Below, one piece after another: positions 52,477 through 64,000 of a stretch of DNA of 64,000 bases. A program made the position numbers and the translations under genes. The stretch comes from Bog-756 sp963699345 (lineage in GTDB: Bacteria; Actinomycetota; Acidimicrobiia; Acidimicrobiales; RAAP-2): contig CAVOTL010000005.1 in NCBI GenBank assembly GCA_963699345.1, forward strand, positions 496,001 through 560,000, read 5' to 3'. A model generated the notes under the pieces. The model saw nothing but the letters and a program-made list of their open reading frames with translations, was not told where the DNA came from and searched no databases. Positions within the stretch are counted from its first letter, which is position 1. Every line of letters begins with the position of its first letter.

Positions 52477-55400
52477 CGACGGAACGCTCTTCTGGTCGTC
52501 GGGAGATCCACCTGCTGACGCGGGTGCTCGGGGCCCGACGCGCCCACCTCGTGACCGACCTCGGACAGACGGCGATCGTGGCCGTCCTCGCCATCACGCT
52601 GATCATCGGCATCATCGGGGGCGCCCTGGTGGCCAGCGTCGTCCAGTCGGCCCCGCTCCAGGCCCAGACCCAGGTGACCATCCTGGCCCGCCGGGCCCTC
52701 GAGGCCGGGGAGAACGCCTATGTGACCGCCATCAACACGAATCCCAGCCTGGCCCAGTGCAACACCGGCACCAACGACTCCGCCACCTGCTCGGGCATCG
52801 ACTACGGCGAGTGGAACCCCGTCCCGGAATCGAACACGTTGAACCTCAACGGTGACGCCGAGTACTACGCCTTCGGCAACCCCCAGCCCACCTTCGACCC
52901 CACCACCCATGCCCTCACCAACATGTCCGTCCAGGTGGTCGGGGCCGCCCGGAGCACGTCGACCACCAACAACTACCTCTTCGACACCGAGACCATCAAC
53001 CTGGCCTCCACCAACGGCTTCCTCACCCACGTGTGGTGGTCGAACTACGAGTCGTACAACCAGACCGGCGACTACTCCGGGTGCAGCTACAACTGGGCGA
53101 GCGACAACTACGACGCCAACAGCGATCCCGGCGGCTGCGAGCCGGTCACCTTCGCGTCCAGCGACTACCTGTTCGGACCGACCTACACCAACGACTCCGT
53201 GTTCGTCAGCAGCGACGGTGGGGGTCCCACCTTCGGGAACGCTTCGAGCTCCCCGAAGGTGCCGTCCGTCGTCGAGACCGCCGACCCGCGCTGCCTCTTC
53301 GTCGACTCCAGTCACGGGATGAACGGGAACGGTGGAGCGGCCCAGAACGACGACGGCAACTGCGCCAGCGCCAACTCGGACGTGGGGCTGTACGACTCGA
53401 CCAACAGCTCCTACGGCCATACCGTCGAGCAGCCTCCCCAGAGTGACGGCCAGCTGGCCACGATCGCCAGCGAGTTCGGATGCCTGTACTCGGGCCCGAC
53501 GTCGATCACCCTCACCGGGAGCACCATGACGGTCACCAGCCCCGACACGGTCGTCTCCACCGTGTCGGACAATGGCACCCCGGTGCCCTGGGACAACAAC
53601 AACGTCCCCAACAACTACACCGACTGCCCGACCAACGGCTCGGGTCCGCTGCCCGCCGACGGGGTCATCTACGTGGAGACGGCCAGCGGGTCCGCCGGGA
53701 CGTCGACGCAGCCTCCGCAGCCCATCATCAAGGGGGCCAACCCGTTCGACGACTACCTGGCCAACTCGGTCACCAACGTGACGGCCAGCCCGACCCCCAC
53801 CCCGGTGACCGCCGGTAAGCAGGTCACCCTGACCGCCACCGTCACCTCCAGCGTCCCCCAGATCGGGGCCGGGGCCACGGTCGCCTTCAGCCAGACCGAG
53901 AACAGCGGCGGTACGAGCTCCCACGCCATCACCTCCTGCGCCTCCCAGGCCAACTGGTCGGCGCCCGTGGCGGTGGGCAGCAACTGGCAGTCCACCGTCA
54001 CCTGCCCGAACTTCCCCGAGATCTCGACGGACACCGGCGTGTTCTCGGCCGTCTACAGCGGGGGCACGTACACCAACACCTCGCAGGGCACCCTGGGGGC
54101 CACGAACACCCTCACCCCGGGTGTGAGCTGGGGGGCGGACTCCCAGACCACCGCCGGTGGCTGCGCGAGCTGCTACTACGGCGAGTCGAGCAGCCCGGAC
54201 GCCGAGGGCGACGCCTTCGTCAGCGGCGCCCTGTCCGGCCAGCTGACCATCGGCACCTCCAACAACGTGGTCGTGACCGGCAACGTGACCTACCAGGACT
54301 GTGGCCACCACTGGACCTTCGGACAGAGCGGCCTGGTCGACTTCTGCCCCTACTTCGACGCCGGGACCAACGACTCCCTCGGACTCATCGCCAACAACTA
54401 CGTCGAAGTGAACCACCCGGTCACCAACCCCGACCCCGGCACCGGAGCCGTCCTGGCCTCCTGCTCGACGCCGGGCGCGCTGTGCGACGCATCTACCTCG
54501 CAAGGCGCCACCATCAACGGCAACACCCAGAACGGACTCACCATCGACGCCGCCATCCTGGCGCTCACCCAGTCGTTCGTGGTGAACAACTACAAGGTCG
54601 GCGGCCCCGAGGGGCAGCTCGCCATCTACGGGTCCGTGCAGCAGTACGCCCGTGGACCCGTCGGTCAGTTCAACACCCAGGGGATCGTCAGCGGGTACGT
54701 CAAGAACTACACCTGGGACCCGCTCCTCGACTACGTCTCCCCGCCCGACTACCTGGTGCCGTCCACCGCCCCGTGGGACCTCACATCCATCACCGCCAAC
54801 GCCGGGGAGCACCCGTCGAACGTCTGCCCCCCGCTGGCCGGCCCCTACCCCAACGGTGCGGCGACCCCCATCACCACCTACTGCTCCCAGGCCGTCGGCG
54901 GCCTACCCGGCTACCCGGCGTCCACCGCACCGTCCCCGCCGACCGGCGTCACCGCCGTGGCCTCGGTCGGGGGCGTGGCCACCGTGAGCTGGAGCGCACC
55001 GGACAACACCGGCAGCTCCGCCATCATCCGCTACAACGTGACCCCCAATCCGCCCTGCCCGACCTGCAGCGGGCTCACCACGACGGGCGCCCTCAGCACC
55101 AGCGTCGCGGGCCTCACCCCGGGCACCAACTACACGTTCACCGTGACCGCCACCAACAGCAACGGCACGAGCAGTCCCTCGGCACCGTCGCCGCTGGTCA
55201 GCGCGCCACTCGTCCCCTACCCGCCCACCTCGGTGTCGGCACTCGGCAACGCCAACGAATCGGTGTCGGTCAGCTGGACGGATCCCCCGTCGGCGAACAT
55301 CTCGCGGTACAACATCACGCCGTCCCCCGCGTGCGGCTCCTGCACCGGTCTCCAGGTGAACTCGGCCACGGCCACCACCACGACCATCACCGGCCTCACC

Positions 55401-58400
55401 GTAGGTGCCACCTACACGTTCACGGTCACCGCGACCAACAACATCGGCACCAGCGTGGCCTCCAACCCGTCGAACGCCATCGAGGTCCCGACCAAGCCCG
55501 GCGCCCCGACCGGCGTCGCCGGCACCTCGTTCGCCAACACGCAGTCGGTGGTGTCGTGGAGTGCTCCGGCGTCCAACGGCGGACTCGCCATCTCCACGTA
55601 CACGGTGACGTCGTCACCCGGCAACAAGACGTGCAGCACGCCCACCACGTCGTGCACGGTGACCGGACTCACCAACGGCACGCCCTACACCTTCACCGTG
55701 ACCGCCACCAACACCATCGGCACCGGGGCGGCGTCCGCCCCGTCCGCCCCGGCCACCCCCGCCGCGGCGCCGGGCACCCCGACGATGGGCACCGCCACCG
55801 CCGGGAACGGCCAGGCCTCCGTGACCTTCTCGACCCCGGCCACCAACGGGGCGCCGATCACCGGGTACACACTGACCTCGAGCCCGGGTGGGATCACCGC
55901 CACCTGCTCGTCGTCGCCGTGCGTGATCACCGGACTGACCAATGGAACCCCCTACACGTTCAAGGTGGTGGCCAACAGCGCCGCCGGTTCGAGTGGCTCG
56001 TCGGGCAGCAGCAACTCGGTCACACCCATCGGACCCCCCAGTGCGCCCCTCAGCGTCAGCGCCACCAGCAATGCCAACACCCAGTCCGTCGTGACCTGGT
56101 CGGCGCCGGCCACCAACGGCGGATCGGCCATCACCAAGTACACCGTGACCTCCAGCGGGGGTCAGACGTGCACCACGACAGGGGCCACCTCCTGCACCGT
56201 GACCGGGCTGACCAACGGGACGCCCTACACGTTCACGGTGACCGCCACCAACTCGCTCGGCACCGGCGTCGCATCGGCACCCTCGGCGGCCGCCACCCCG
56301 GCCACCGTTCCCGGGGCTCCCACCGGCGTCACGGCCGTCGCCGGCTACACCCAGGCGACCGTCTCGTGGTCCGCGCCCGTCTCCAACGGGGGCGCGACGA
56401 TCACCGGGTACACCGTCACCTCCGGAACCCACACCTGCTCCTCGGCGGGCACCTCCTGCGTGGTGACGGGCCTCACGGACGGGACGGCTTACACCTTCAC
56501 CGTGGTCGCCATCAACGCCGCCGGCAGCGGACCGGCGTCCGCCGCCTCCAACTCGGTGACCCCGACCACCACGGCGCCCGGGGCCCCGACCGGGGTGTCC
56601 GCCTCGTCCTATGCCAATGCGCAGTCGGCGGTCACCTGGACGGCCCCCACCTACACCGGTGGTTCCGCGATCACCCACTACACCGTCACCTCGAGTCCCG
56701 GCGGCAAGACCTGCACCACGCCCAACGGCACGACCACGACCTGCACGGTGACGGGCCTGACCAACGGGACCCCCTACACCTTCACCGTGACGGCCACCAA
56801 CGGCGTCGGGACGGGCCTGGCCTCCACCCCGTCCGCGTCGGCCACCCCGTCGACGGTACCCGGGTCCCCGACCGGGGTCACGGCCACCACCCACCAGAAC
56901 GCCTCGTCGGTCGTGTCCTGGTCGGCACCGGCCTCCAACGGCGGCAATCCGATCACGTCCTACACCGTGACGTCGAGCTCCGGCTCCCACACCTGCACCA
57001 CCACCGGAGCCACCACCTGCACCGTGTCCGGCCTCACCAACGGGACGAGCTACACCTTCACGGTCACGGCCACCAACGGCTCGGGGACGAGCGCGCCCTC
57101 TAGTGCCTCCGGCGCCATCGTGCCGGCGACCGCTCCGGGCGCCCCGACCGGGGTCACGGCGACGTCGAACGCCAGCACCCAGTCGGTGGTCTCCTGGACG
57201 GCGCCGTCCTCCAACGGCGGCCTGGCCATCACCGGGTACACGGTGACCTCGAACGCCCTCCAGACCTGCACCACGACGGGGGCCACATCCTGCGTCGTGA
57301 CGGGTCTGTCCAACGGCGTCGCCTACACGTTCACGGTCACCGCCACCAACGCCGTGGGCACCGGGCCCGCCTCGGCGGCCTCGGCGCCGGCCATCCCCGC
57401 CGGTCCTCCGACGGCACCCACCGCGGTCCGGGCCACCTCGGGACAGAACACCTCTTCGGCGGTCTCGTGGGCCGCGCCCTCCGATGACGGTGGGTCACCG
57501 GTCACCACCTACACCGTCACCTCGAGCCCGGGCGGACTCACCTGCACCACGACGGGGGCGATGACGTGCACGGTCAACGGGCTGACCAACGGCACGACCT
57601 ACACCTTCACGGTCACCGCCACCAACAGCGCCGGAACGAGTGTCGCCTCGTCGCCGTCCAACGCCATCGTCCCGGCGAGCACCCCCGGCGCCCCGACCGG
57701 CGTCACGGCCTCCAACGTCCCGGGCATCGCCTACGGGGCGAGCCCGAAGGCCATCGTCAGCTGGACGGCTCCGACCTCGACCGGCGGGTCGCCGATCACC
57801 GGGTACACGGTCACCTCCGGCACCCACACCTGCTCGACGGGCACCGGTACGTCGACGACCTGCATCTTCGAAGGACTGACGGCCGGCACCACCTACAGCT
57901 TCACGGTGGTCGCCATCAACGCCATCGGGATCGGGCCCGCCTCGTCCCCGGCTTCGTGCACGCTGTCCACCGAGCCGGACGCCCCGTCGTCGGTGACCGG
58001 CACCCCGGTCCCCAATGTTCCCTACACCTCGACGCCGCAGATGACCGTCAGTTGGACGGCCCCGAACACCGGTGGTTCCCCGATCACCGGGTACACCGCC
58101 ACGGCGAGCAACGGGAGCACGTGCTCCTCGGCCACGACCAGCTGCACGATCCCCACCGGCTTCACCGTGGGCACCGCCTACACGTTCACGGTGACGGCCA
58201 TGAACGTCTCCGGTACCGGTCTGGCGTCCCCGGCCTCACCGGCGGTGGTCGCGGCCACGGTGCCCCAGGCGCCGACCATCGGCGCCGCCTCGTACACGAC
58301 CGGCATCGCCTACGGCCAGCCCCCACAGGTCAAGGTGACGTGGACCGACCCGGCCAACAACGGCGGCAACGCCATCACCGGGTACCAGGTCACGTCGAGC

Positions 58401-61400
58401 CCGACGGGCGGAACCTGCTCGGTCACGGGCGTCACCGCCACGACCTGCACCGTCAGCAGCGGCCTGACGGCGGGGATCCCCTACACCTTCAGCGTCCAGG
58501 CCCTCAACGCCGTCGGGTTGAGCGCGTCCTCGGGCTCGACGGCGTCCGTGACGCCGGCGACGGTGCCGGCCGCCCCGACCGGGGTGTCGGCCGCCAATGT
58601 GTCGGGCACGCCGTACAACTCGGCGCCGCAGGTCACCGTGTCCTGGACAGCCAGTGCCAACGGCGGCGCCGCGGTCACCGGCTACACCGTGACGGCCAGC
58701 GGAGGCGGGGGCACCTGCTCGACGGCGGGGACCAGCTGCATCGTCAGCGGCGCCCTCACCGCCGGGACGTCGTACACCTTCACGGTGACCGCCGCCAACG
58801 CGGCGGGCGCCAGCCAGCCCTCGGGATCGGTCGCCCTCGTGGCGGCGACGGTGCCCCAGGCCCCGACCATCGGGACCGCCACCTACGTGACCGGCATCGC
58901 CTACGGCCAGGCCCCCCAGGTCGTCGTCAACTGGACCGATCCGGCCAACAACGGCGGCGCGGCCATCACCGGTTACACCGTGACGGCCAGCTCCGGTAGC
59001 GGCACCTGCTCGGCCACCGGACCGACGGCCACCACCTGCACCGTGTCGTCCGGCCTGACCGCCGGGACCGCCTACACGTTCTCGGTCAAGGCGACCAACT
59101 CGGTCGGCGCCAGCGGCAGCTCCGGTGCGTCGGCCAGCGTGACCCCGGCCACGGCCCCACAGGCACCCACCATCGGCTCGGTCAGCAACCAGACGGGCAT
59201 CGGCTACGGCCTGGCCCCGCACGTCACCGTCAACTGGACCGATCCGGCCAACAACGGCGGGGCGCCCGTCACCGGCTACACCGTGACCTCGCTCCCCTCC
59301 GGAGGCACCTGCGCGGGCCCCACCGGGACCTCCACGTCCTGCACGATCACCACCGGTCTGACCGCCGGGGTGGCGTACACGTTCTCCGTGACGGCGACCA
59401 ACGCGGCCGCCACCAGCTCGGCGTCGTCGCCCTCGGCGAGCCTGACCCCGGCCACCGTGCCCCAGGCCCCGACCGTCGGGACGGCCACCAACGTCGCCGG
59501 CATCGCCTACAACGGCTCGCCGGAGGTCACCGTCTCGTGGACGGCGGGCAACAACGGGGGTTCGGCCGTCACCGGCTTCACCGTCACGGCCAGCTCCGGT
59601 ACCGGCACCTGCTCGTCGGCGGGCACCTCCTGCACGATCACCACCGGTCTGACCGCCGGGACGGCGTACACGTTCACCGTGTCCGCCACCAACGGTGCCG
59701 GGACCAGCACGTCGTCCGGCAACTCGAACTCGGTGACCCCGGCCACGGTCCCCCAGGCCCCGACCATCGGCTCGGCCGCCTACGCCCTGGGCATCGCCTA
59801 CGGCGCCAACCCCCAGGTGACCGTCACCTGGACCGACCCGTCCAACAACGGCGGCGCCGCGGTGTCGTCCTATGCGGTGACCTCCACCCCGGCCGGCGGC
59901 ACCTGTGCCGGCACCACCGGGACCTCCACCTCCTGCACCATCTCCAGTGGGCTCACCGCCGGGACGGCCTATACGTTCACCGTCACCGCCACCAACTCGG
60001 CCGGGACCAGCGCACTGAGCTCTCCCACCTCGAGCATCACCCCGGCGACCCTGCCGAGCGTCCCGACCGGCGTGACCGCCACGAACGTGGCCGGCGTCAA
60101 CTACGGCGGCACCCCGCAGGCCAATGTGACCTGGACCGCCAGCGCCAACGGCGGCTCGGCCATCACCGGGTACACGGTGACGGCCAGCTCCGGGGGTGGG
60201 ACCTGCACGACGTCCGGCACGACCTGCTCCATCTCGGGCAGCCTGACGGCGGGTACGAGCTACACGTACACGGTGACGGCCACCAACGGGGCGGGCACCA
60301 CCGCCGCCTCCTCGCCATCGCCGGGCGTGACCGCGGCCACCGTGGCCCAGGCGCCGACCATCGGCACCGCCACCAACGTCAACGGGATCCTCTACAACAA
60401 CAGCCCCCAGGTGGTGGTCACCTGGACCGATCCGGCCGCCAACGGTGGCTCCGCCATCACCGGCTACACCGTGACGGCCAACACCGGCGGCGGCACCTGC
60501 ACCGTCCTCGGGGCGACGGCGACCACCTGCACCGTCTCGTCGAACCTGACCGCCGGCTCCTCCTACCAGTTCTCGGTCAAGGCCAACAACGCCGCCGGGT
60601 CCAGTGCGGCCTCCGCGCTCGTCGGCCAGCGTCACGCCGGCGACGGTGCCCAACGCCCCCACCATCGGCACGGCGACCGCCGTGACCGGGCTCCCCAACG
60701 GCTCCAACCCCGAGGCGACGGTCACCTGGACCGACCCGGCCGCCAACGGCGGTTCGGCCATCACCGGCTACACCGTGACCGCCAGCCCGGGTGGCGCCAC
60801 CTGTCCCGCCTCGGGGGCGACGGCGACCACCTGCACCTTCACCTCGGGGCTGACCGCCGGCACCTCGTACACCTTCACCGTGACGGCCACCAACTCCGCC
60901 GGTATCAGCGCATCCTCCGGCGCCACCTCCAGCGTGACCCCGGCGACGGCCCCGGCCGCTCCCACCGCGGTGACCGGCGCCGACGTGTCCGGCATCGCGT
61001 ACCTCGCCAACCCCCAGATCACCGTGTCGTGGACCCCGGGATCGAACGGCGGCTCGGCCGTCTCGTCCTCCCTGGTCACGGCCAGCCCCGGTGGGGCCAC
61101 GTGCTCCGCCACGACCGGCTCGAGCTGCACCATCTCCACCGGCCTGACGGCGGGTACGAGCTACACGTTCACGGTCACGTCCACCAACGCCGCCGGCACC
61201 AGCCCCGCCTCCACCGCCTCGTCGGGCGTGACCGCGGCCACCGTGGCCCAGGCGCCGACCATCGGCACCGCCACCAACGTCAACGGGATCCTCTACAACA
61301 ACAGCCCCCAGGTGGTGGTCACCTGGACCGATCCGGCCAACAACGGTGGCTCCGCCATCACCGGCTACACCGTGACGGCCAACACCGGCGGCGGCACCTG

Positions 61401-64000
61401 CACCGTCCTCGGGGCGACGGCGACCACCTGCACCGTCTCGTCGAACCTGACCGCCGGCTCCTCCTACCAGTTCTCGGTCAAGGCCAACAACGCCGCCGGG
61501 TCCAGTGCGGCCTCCGCGCTGTCGGCCAGCGTCACGCCGGCGACGGTGCCCAACGCCCCCACCATCGGCACCACCACGGTGGTGACCGGCATCGGCTATC
61601 TGGGCGCCCCCCAGGCCGTCATCCACTGGACCGACCCGGCCGCCAACGGCGGTTCGGCCATCACCGGCTACACCGTGACGGCCAACACCGGTGGCGGCTC
61701 CTGCACGGTCACCGGGGCGACGGCGACCACCTGCACCGTCTCGTCGAACCTGACCGCCGGTTCGTCCTACAGCTTCTCGGTCGTCGCCACCAACGCCGCG
61801 GGCAACAGCGCGTCCTCGGCGCAGTCCAACACCGTGGTGCCGGCCACCGCGTCGGCCCCGCCGACCGCGGTGGGGGCGACCTCCAATGCCAACGCCAGCT
61901 CGGTGGTGTCCTGGACCGCTCCGGCGTCCAATGGCGGATCGACGATCACCGGCTACACGGTCACCTCGACGCCCGGCAGCTTCACCTGCACCACCACCGG
62001 CGCCACCAGCTGCACGGTGTCCGGACTGACCAACGGCACGTCGTACACCTTCGTGGTCACCGCCACCAACGGTGAGGGCACCAGCGCCGCCTCGAGCCCG
62101 TCGGCAGCCGCCACGCCGTCCACGGTGGCGGGCGCCCCCACCGGTGTCAGCGCCACATCCAACGGCAACCAGCAGTCCGTCGTGTCGTGGACCGCACCGG
62201 TCTCGAACGGCGGATCCGCCATCACCGACTACACCGCCACGTCGTCGCCCGGCGGATTGTTCTGCAACTCCAGCACCACGAGTTGCACGGTGTCGGGTCT
62301 GACCAACGGCACGTCGTACACCTTCACGGTCACCGCCACCAACGGTTCGGGCATCGGCCCGGCATCCGCCGCCTCCCCGGCGGCCGTCCCGGCGACCGTG
62401 CCCGGCACACCGACCATCGGCACCGCCACCAACGTCGGCGGCATCGCCTTCGTCAACCCCCCGAACGCCACCGTCAACTGGACGGATCCCGCATCGAACG
62501 GCGGGACCGCGATCACCATGTACACCGTGACCTCGTCCCCGGCCGGCGGCTCCTGCACCGCCTCGGGCGCCACGGCCACCAGCTGCACCGTCAGCACGGG
62601 CCTCACGGCCGGGACCGCCTATACCTTCAGCGTCCAGGCCACCAACGCCGCCGGCACCGGCCTGGCCAGTGGCAACTCGAACAGCGTCACCGCAGCCACG
62701 GTGCCGGGCAGCCCGACGACCGTGACGGCCACGTCGTACGCCAACGCCTCCTCGGTGGTCTCCTGGACCGCGCCGAGTACCGGCGGGTCGACCATCACCG
62801 GCTACGCCGTGACCTCGAACCCCGCCGGAGGCTCGTGCACGACCACCGGGGCCACGGCCTGCACCGCCACCGGCCTCACCAACGGGATCGGCTACACGTT
62901 CACGGTCACGGCCACCAACGCCGCCGGGACCGGGATCGCCTCCAGCCCGTCGGCGACGGCCACGCCGGCCGCCGCGCCCGGCGCGCCCACCGCGGTGACC
63001 GCGGCACCCACGTCGACGGCCACCTCGGTGGCGGTCGGCTGGACGGCACCCGCCACCAACGGCGCCGCCATCTCGAACTACACCGTGACGTCGAGTCCCG
63101 GATCCAAGACCTGCTCCTCGACCACCCCGGGATGCACCGTCCCCGGCCTGACCGCCGGGACGACCTACACCTTCTCGGTGACGGCCACCAACGCCGCCGG
63201 CACCGGGTCGGCCTCGGCGGCCTCCAACTCGATCATCGCCGGGGCCCCGGGGGCCTCCACGATCGGCACGGCGACCAACTCCCCCAGCATCCCCTACGCC
63301 GGTACGCCCCAGGTCGTCGTCACGTGGACCGACCCGTCGAGCAACGGCGGCTCGACCATCACCGGGTACACCGTGACCTCGAGCCCGGCCGGCGGATCGT
63401 GCACGACCGCGGTGGCCACCGCCACCACCTGCACCGTCTCCACGGGCCTCACCGCGGGCACCGCCTACACCTTCTCGGTCACGGCGGCCAACACCTACGG
63501 GACCGGACCGGCGTCGGGCGCCACCAGCTCCGTCACCGCCTCGACGGTACCCCAGGCGCCGACCATCGGCACCGCCACCAACGCCACCGGCGTGGCCTAC
63601 AACGGAGCCCCCCAGGTGACCGTCAACTGGACGGACGGGAACAACGGTGGCTCGGCCATCACCGGCTACTCGGTGACCTCGAGCCCGGCCGGTGGCAGCT
63701 GCAGCACCACCGTGGCCACCGCCACGAGCTGCCTCATCAGCTCGGGACTGACGGCCGGCACCGCGTACACCTTCTCGGTCACGGCGGCCAACGCCAACGG
63801 CTCCGGCTCGACGTCGGCGGCCAGTCCCAGCCTCACACCGGCCACGGAGCCGGGCGTGCCCACCGGCGTGACCGGCGCGGCCGGCGGCACGAACGCCCAG
63901 CTGATCGTCTCGTGGACGGCGCCGGCCACCGGCGGCTCGGCCATCACGGGGTACACCGTCACCTCCTCGCCCGGCAGCTTCACCTGCACCACCACCGGCG
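52473..64000 (+). CDS. Giant prepilin-like surface protein with at least 32 FN3 repeats; incomplete
   Basis: About 3840 codons lie inside the window. After a basic leader the segment TDLG-QTAIVAVLAITLIIG resembles a prepilin with cleavage after Gly31. The mature +5 residue is Val rather than Glu, as in pseudopilins of the GspK type. Residues about 60-430 are a unique domain, then an Ig-like domain (VTASPTPTPVTAGKQVTLTA) and a further beta-rich region. From about residue 821 there are tandem fibronectin type III repeats of 85-105 residues, each with a YTFTVTATN-like strand. The frame is lost at 60620 by an extra C and continues in the next frame to the right edge without a stop. It is coupled to the two pilin-like genes and is probably a very long adhesive fibre. 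Confidence 0.75.
60323..60671 (+). repeat. Near-identical 349-bp repeat, copy 1 (copy 2 at 61224-61571)
   Basis: The copies differ only by GCC/AAC at 60437-60439 and by one extra C at 60620 in this copy (GCGCTCGTCGG against GCGCTGTCGG). The extra base is what breaks the giant gene's frame. Confidence 0.9.
61224..61571 (+). repeat. Near-identical 348-bp repeat, copy 2
   Basis: Intact-frame partner of the copy at 60323-60671, offset by 900-901 bp. Confidence 0.9.

Larger units (their letters stand above)
54934..64000 (+). repeat. FN3 repeat array, 32 or more units
   Basis: Two alternating unit types are visible: a shorter type (PTGVTATSN..SVVSWTAPASNGG) and a longer one (APTIGTAT..GIAYG..PQVTVNWTDPANNGG). 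Codon use differs between most units, so they are old duplications, except for the recent pair at 60323 and 61224. Confidence 0.85.

Noticed and set aside
54934..64000. Repeat array as CRISPR or DNA satellite
   Set aside because: The repeats are coding FN3 units of roughly 270-300 bp with varied codons; there are no short identical direct repeats with unique spacers.

Overview
The window is high-GC DNA (roughly 70%) from an actinobacterium. The evidence is a conserved housekeeping block in the order glmU-prs-rplY-pth ... mfd-mazG-(SurA-like)-eno-ftsB-DUF501-ppx, an NDMA-type alcohol dehydrogenase, many 4-nt GTGA/ATGA gene overlaps, and frequent -10 boxes placed so that transcripts would begin at or near the start codon. 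The gene set would suit an Acidimicrobiia-like lineage, but no rRNA is present to prove it. The block matches the well-known Mycobacterium tuberculosis region from pth to ppx2, except that here it lies on one strand.

Layout. 1-2.4 kb: minus-strand catabolic operon (NDMA-type alcohol dehydrogenase, amidohydrolase, start of a class II aldolase). 2.5-2.7 kb: a 53-residue leaderless gene of unknown function. 2.8-10.7 kb: exoprotein region with a 1523-residue multidomain glycoside hydrolase, a secreted beta-strand-rich protein and a LuxR regulator. 10.8 kb: tRNA with a UAA anticodon but a short variable arm. 11-17.6 kb: carboxylesterase, NlpC/P60 hydrolase, GT2 glycosyltransferase, PlsC-type acyltransferase and an NAD-dependent epimerase-like protein. 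17.6-20.8 kb: two proteins sharing a membrane-anchored coiled-coil module (one carrying a GH43 domain), a decayed VOC gene and a RimJ-like acetyltransferase. 21-25.6 kb: a methyltransferase and a three-domain GT4 glycosyltransferase. 25.7-41.3 kb: the housekeeping block, interrupted by one plus-strand membrane protein. 41.4-48.2 kb: an acyl-CoA carboxylase operon (beta subunit, biotin-carrying alpha subunit, AtuA-like protein, acyl-CoA dehydrogenase). 48.4-64 kb: an operon of three translationally coupled prepilin-like surface proteins behind a FliA/WhiG-like promoter. The last one carries at least 32 fibronectin type III repeats and runs off the window.

Quality of the sequence. At least twelve genes or gene segments change reading frame internally, including essential single-copy genes (pth, mazG, and probably eno). 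Most are explained either by loss of one CG dinucleotide or by one inserted base. At about 60,620 a near-identical repeat copy 900 bp away lacks the extra C, which shows an indel directly. I read most of these as assembly or basecalling errors, and I place the hidden eno/ftsB boundary where a GTGA overlap appears once such an indel is allowed. The most interesting biology is the giant FN3 pilus-like operon with its promoter, operators and foldable leader; then the unusual tRNA, the GlmU without an acetyltransferase half, and the duplicated coiled-coil/GH43 pair.
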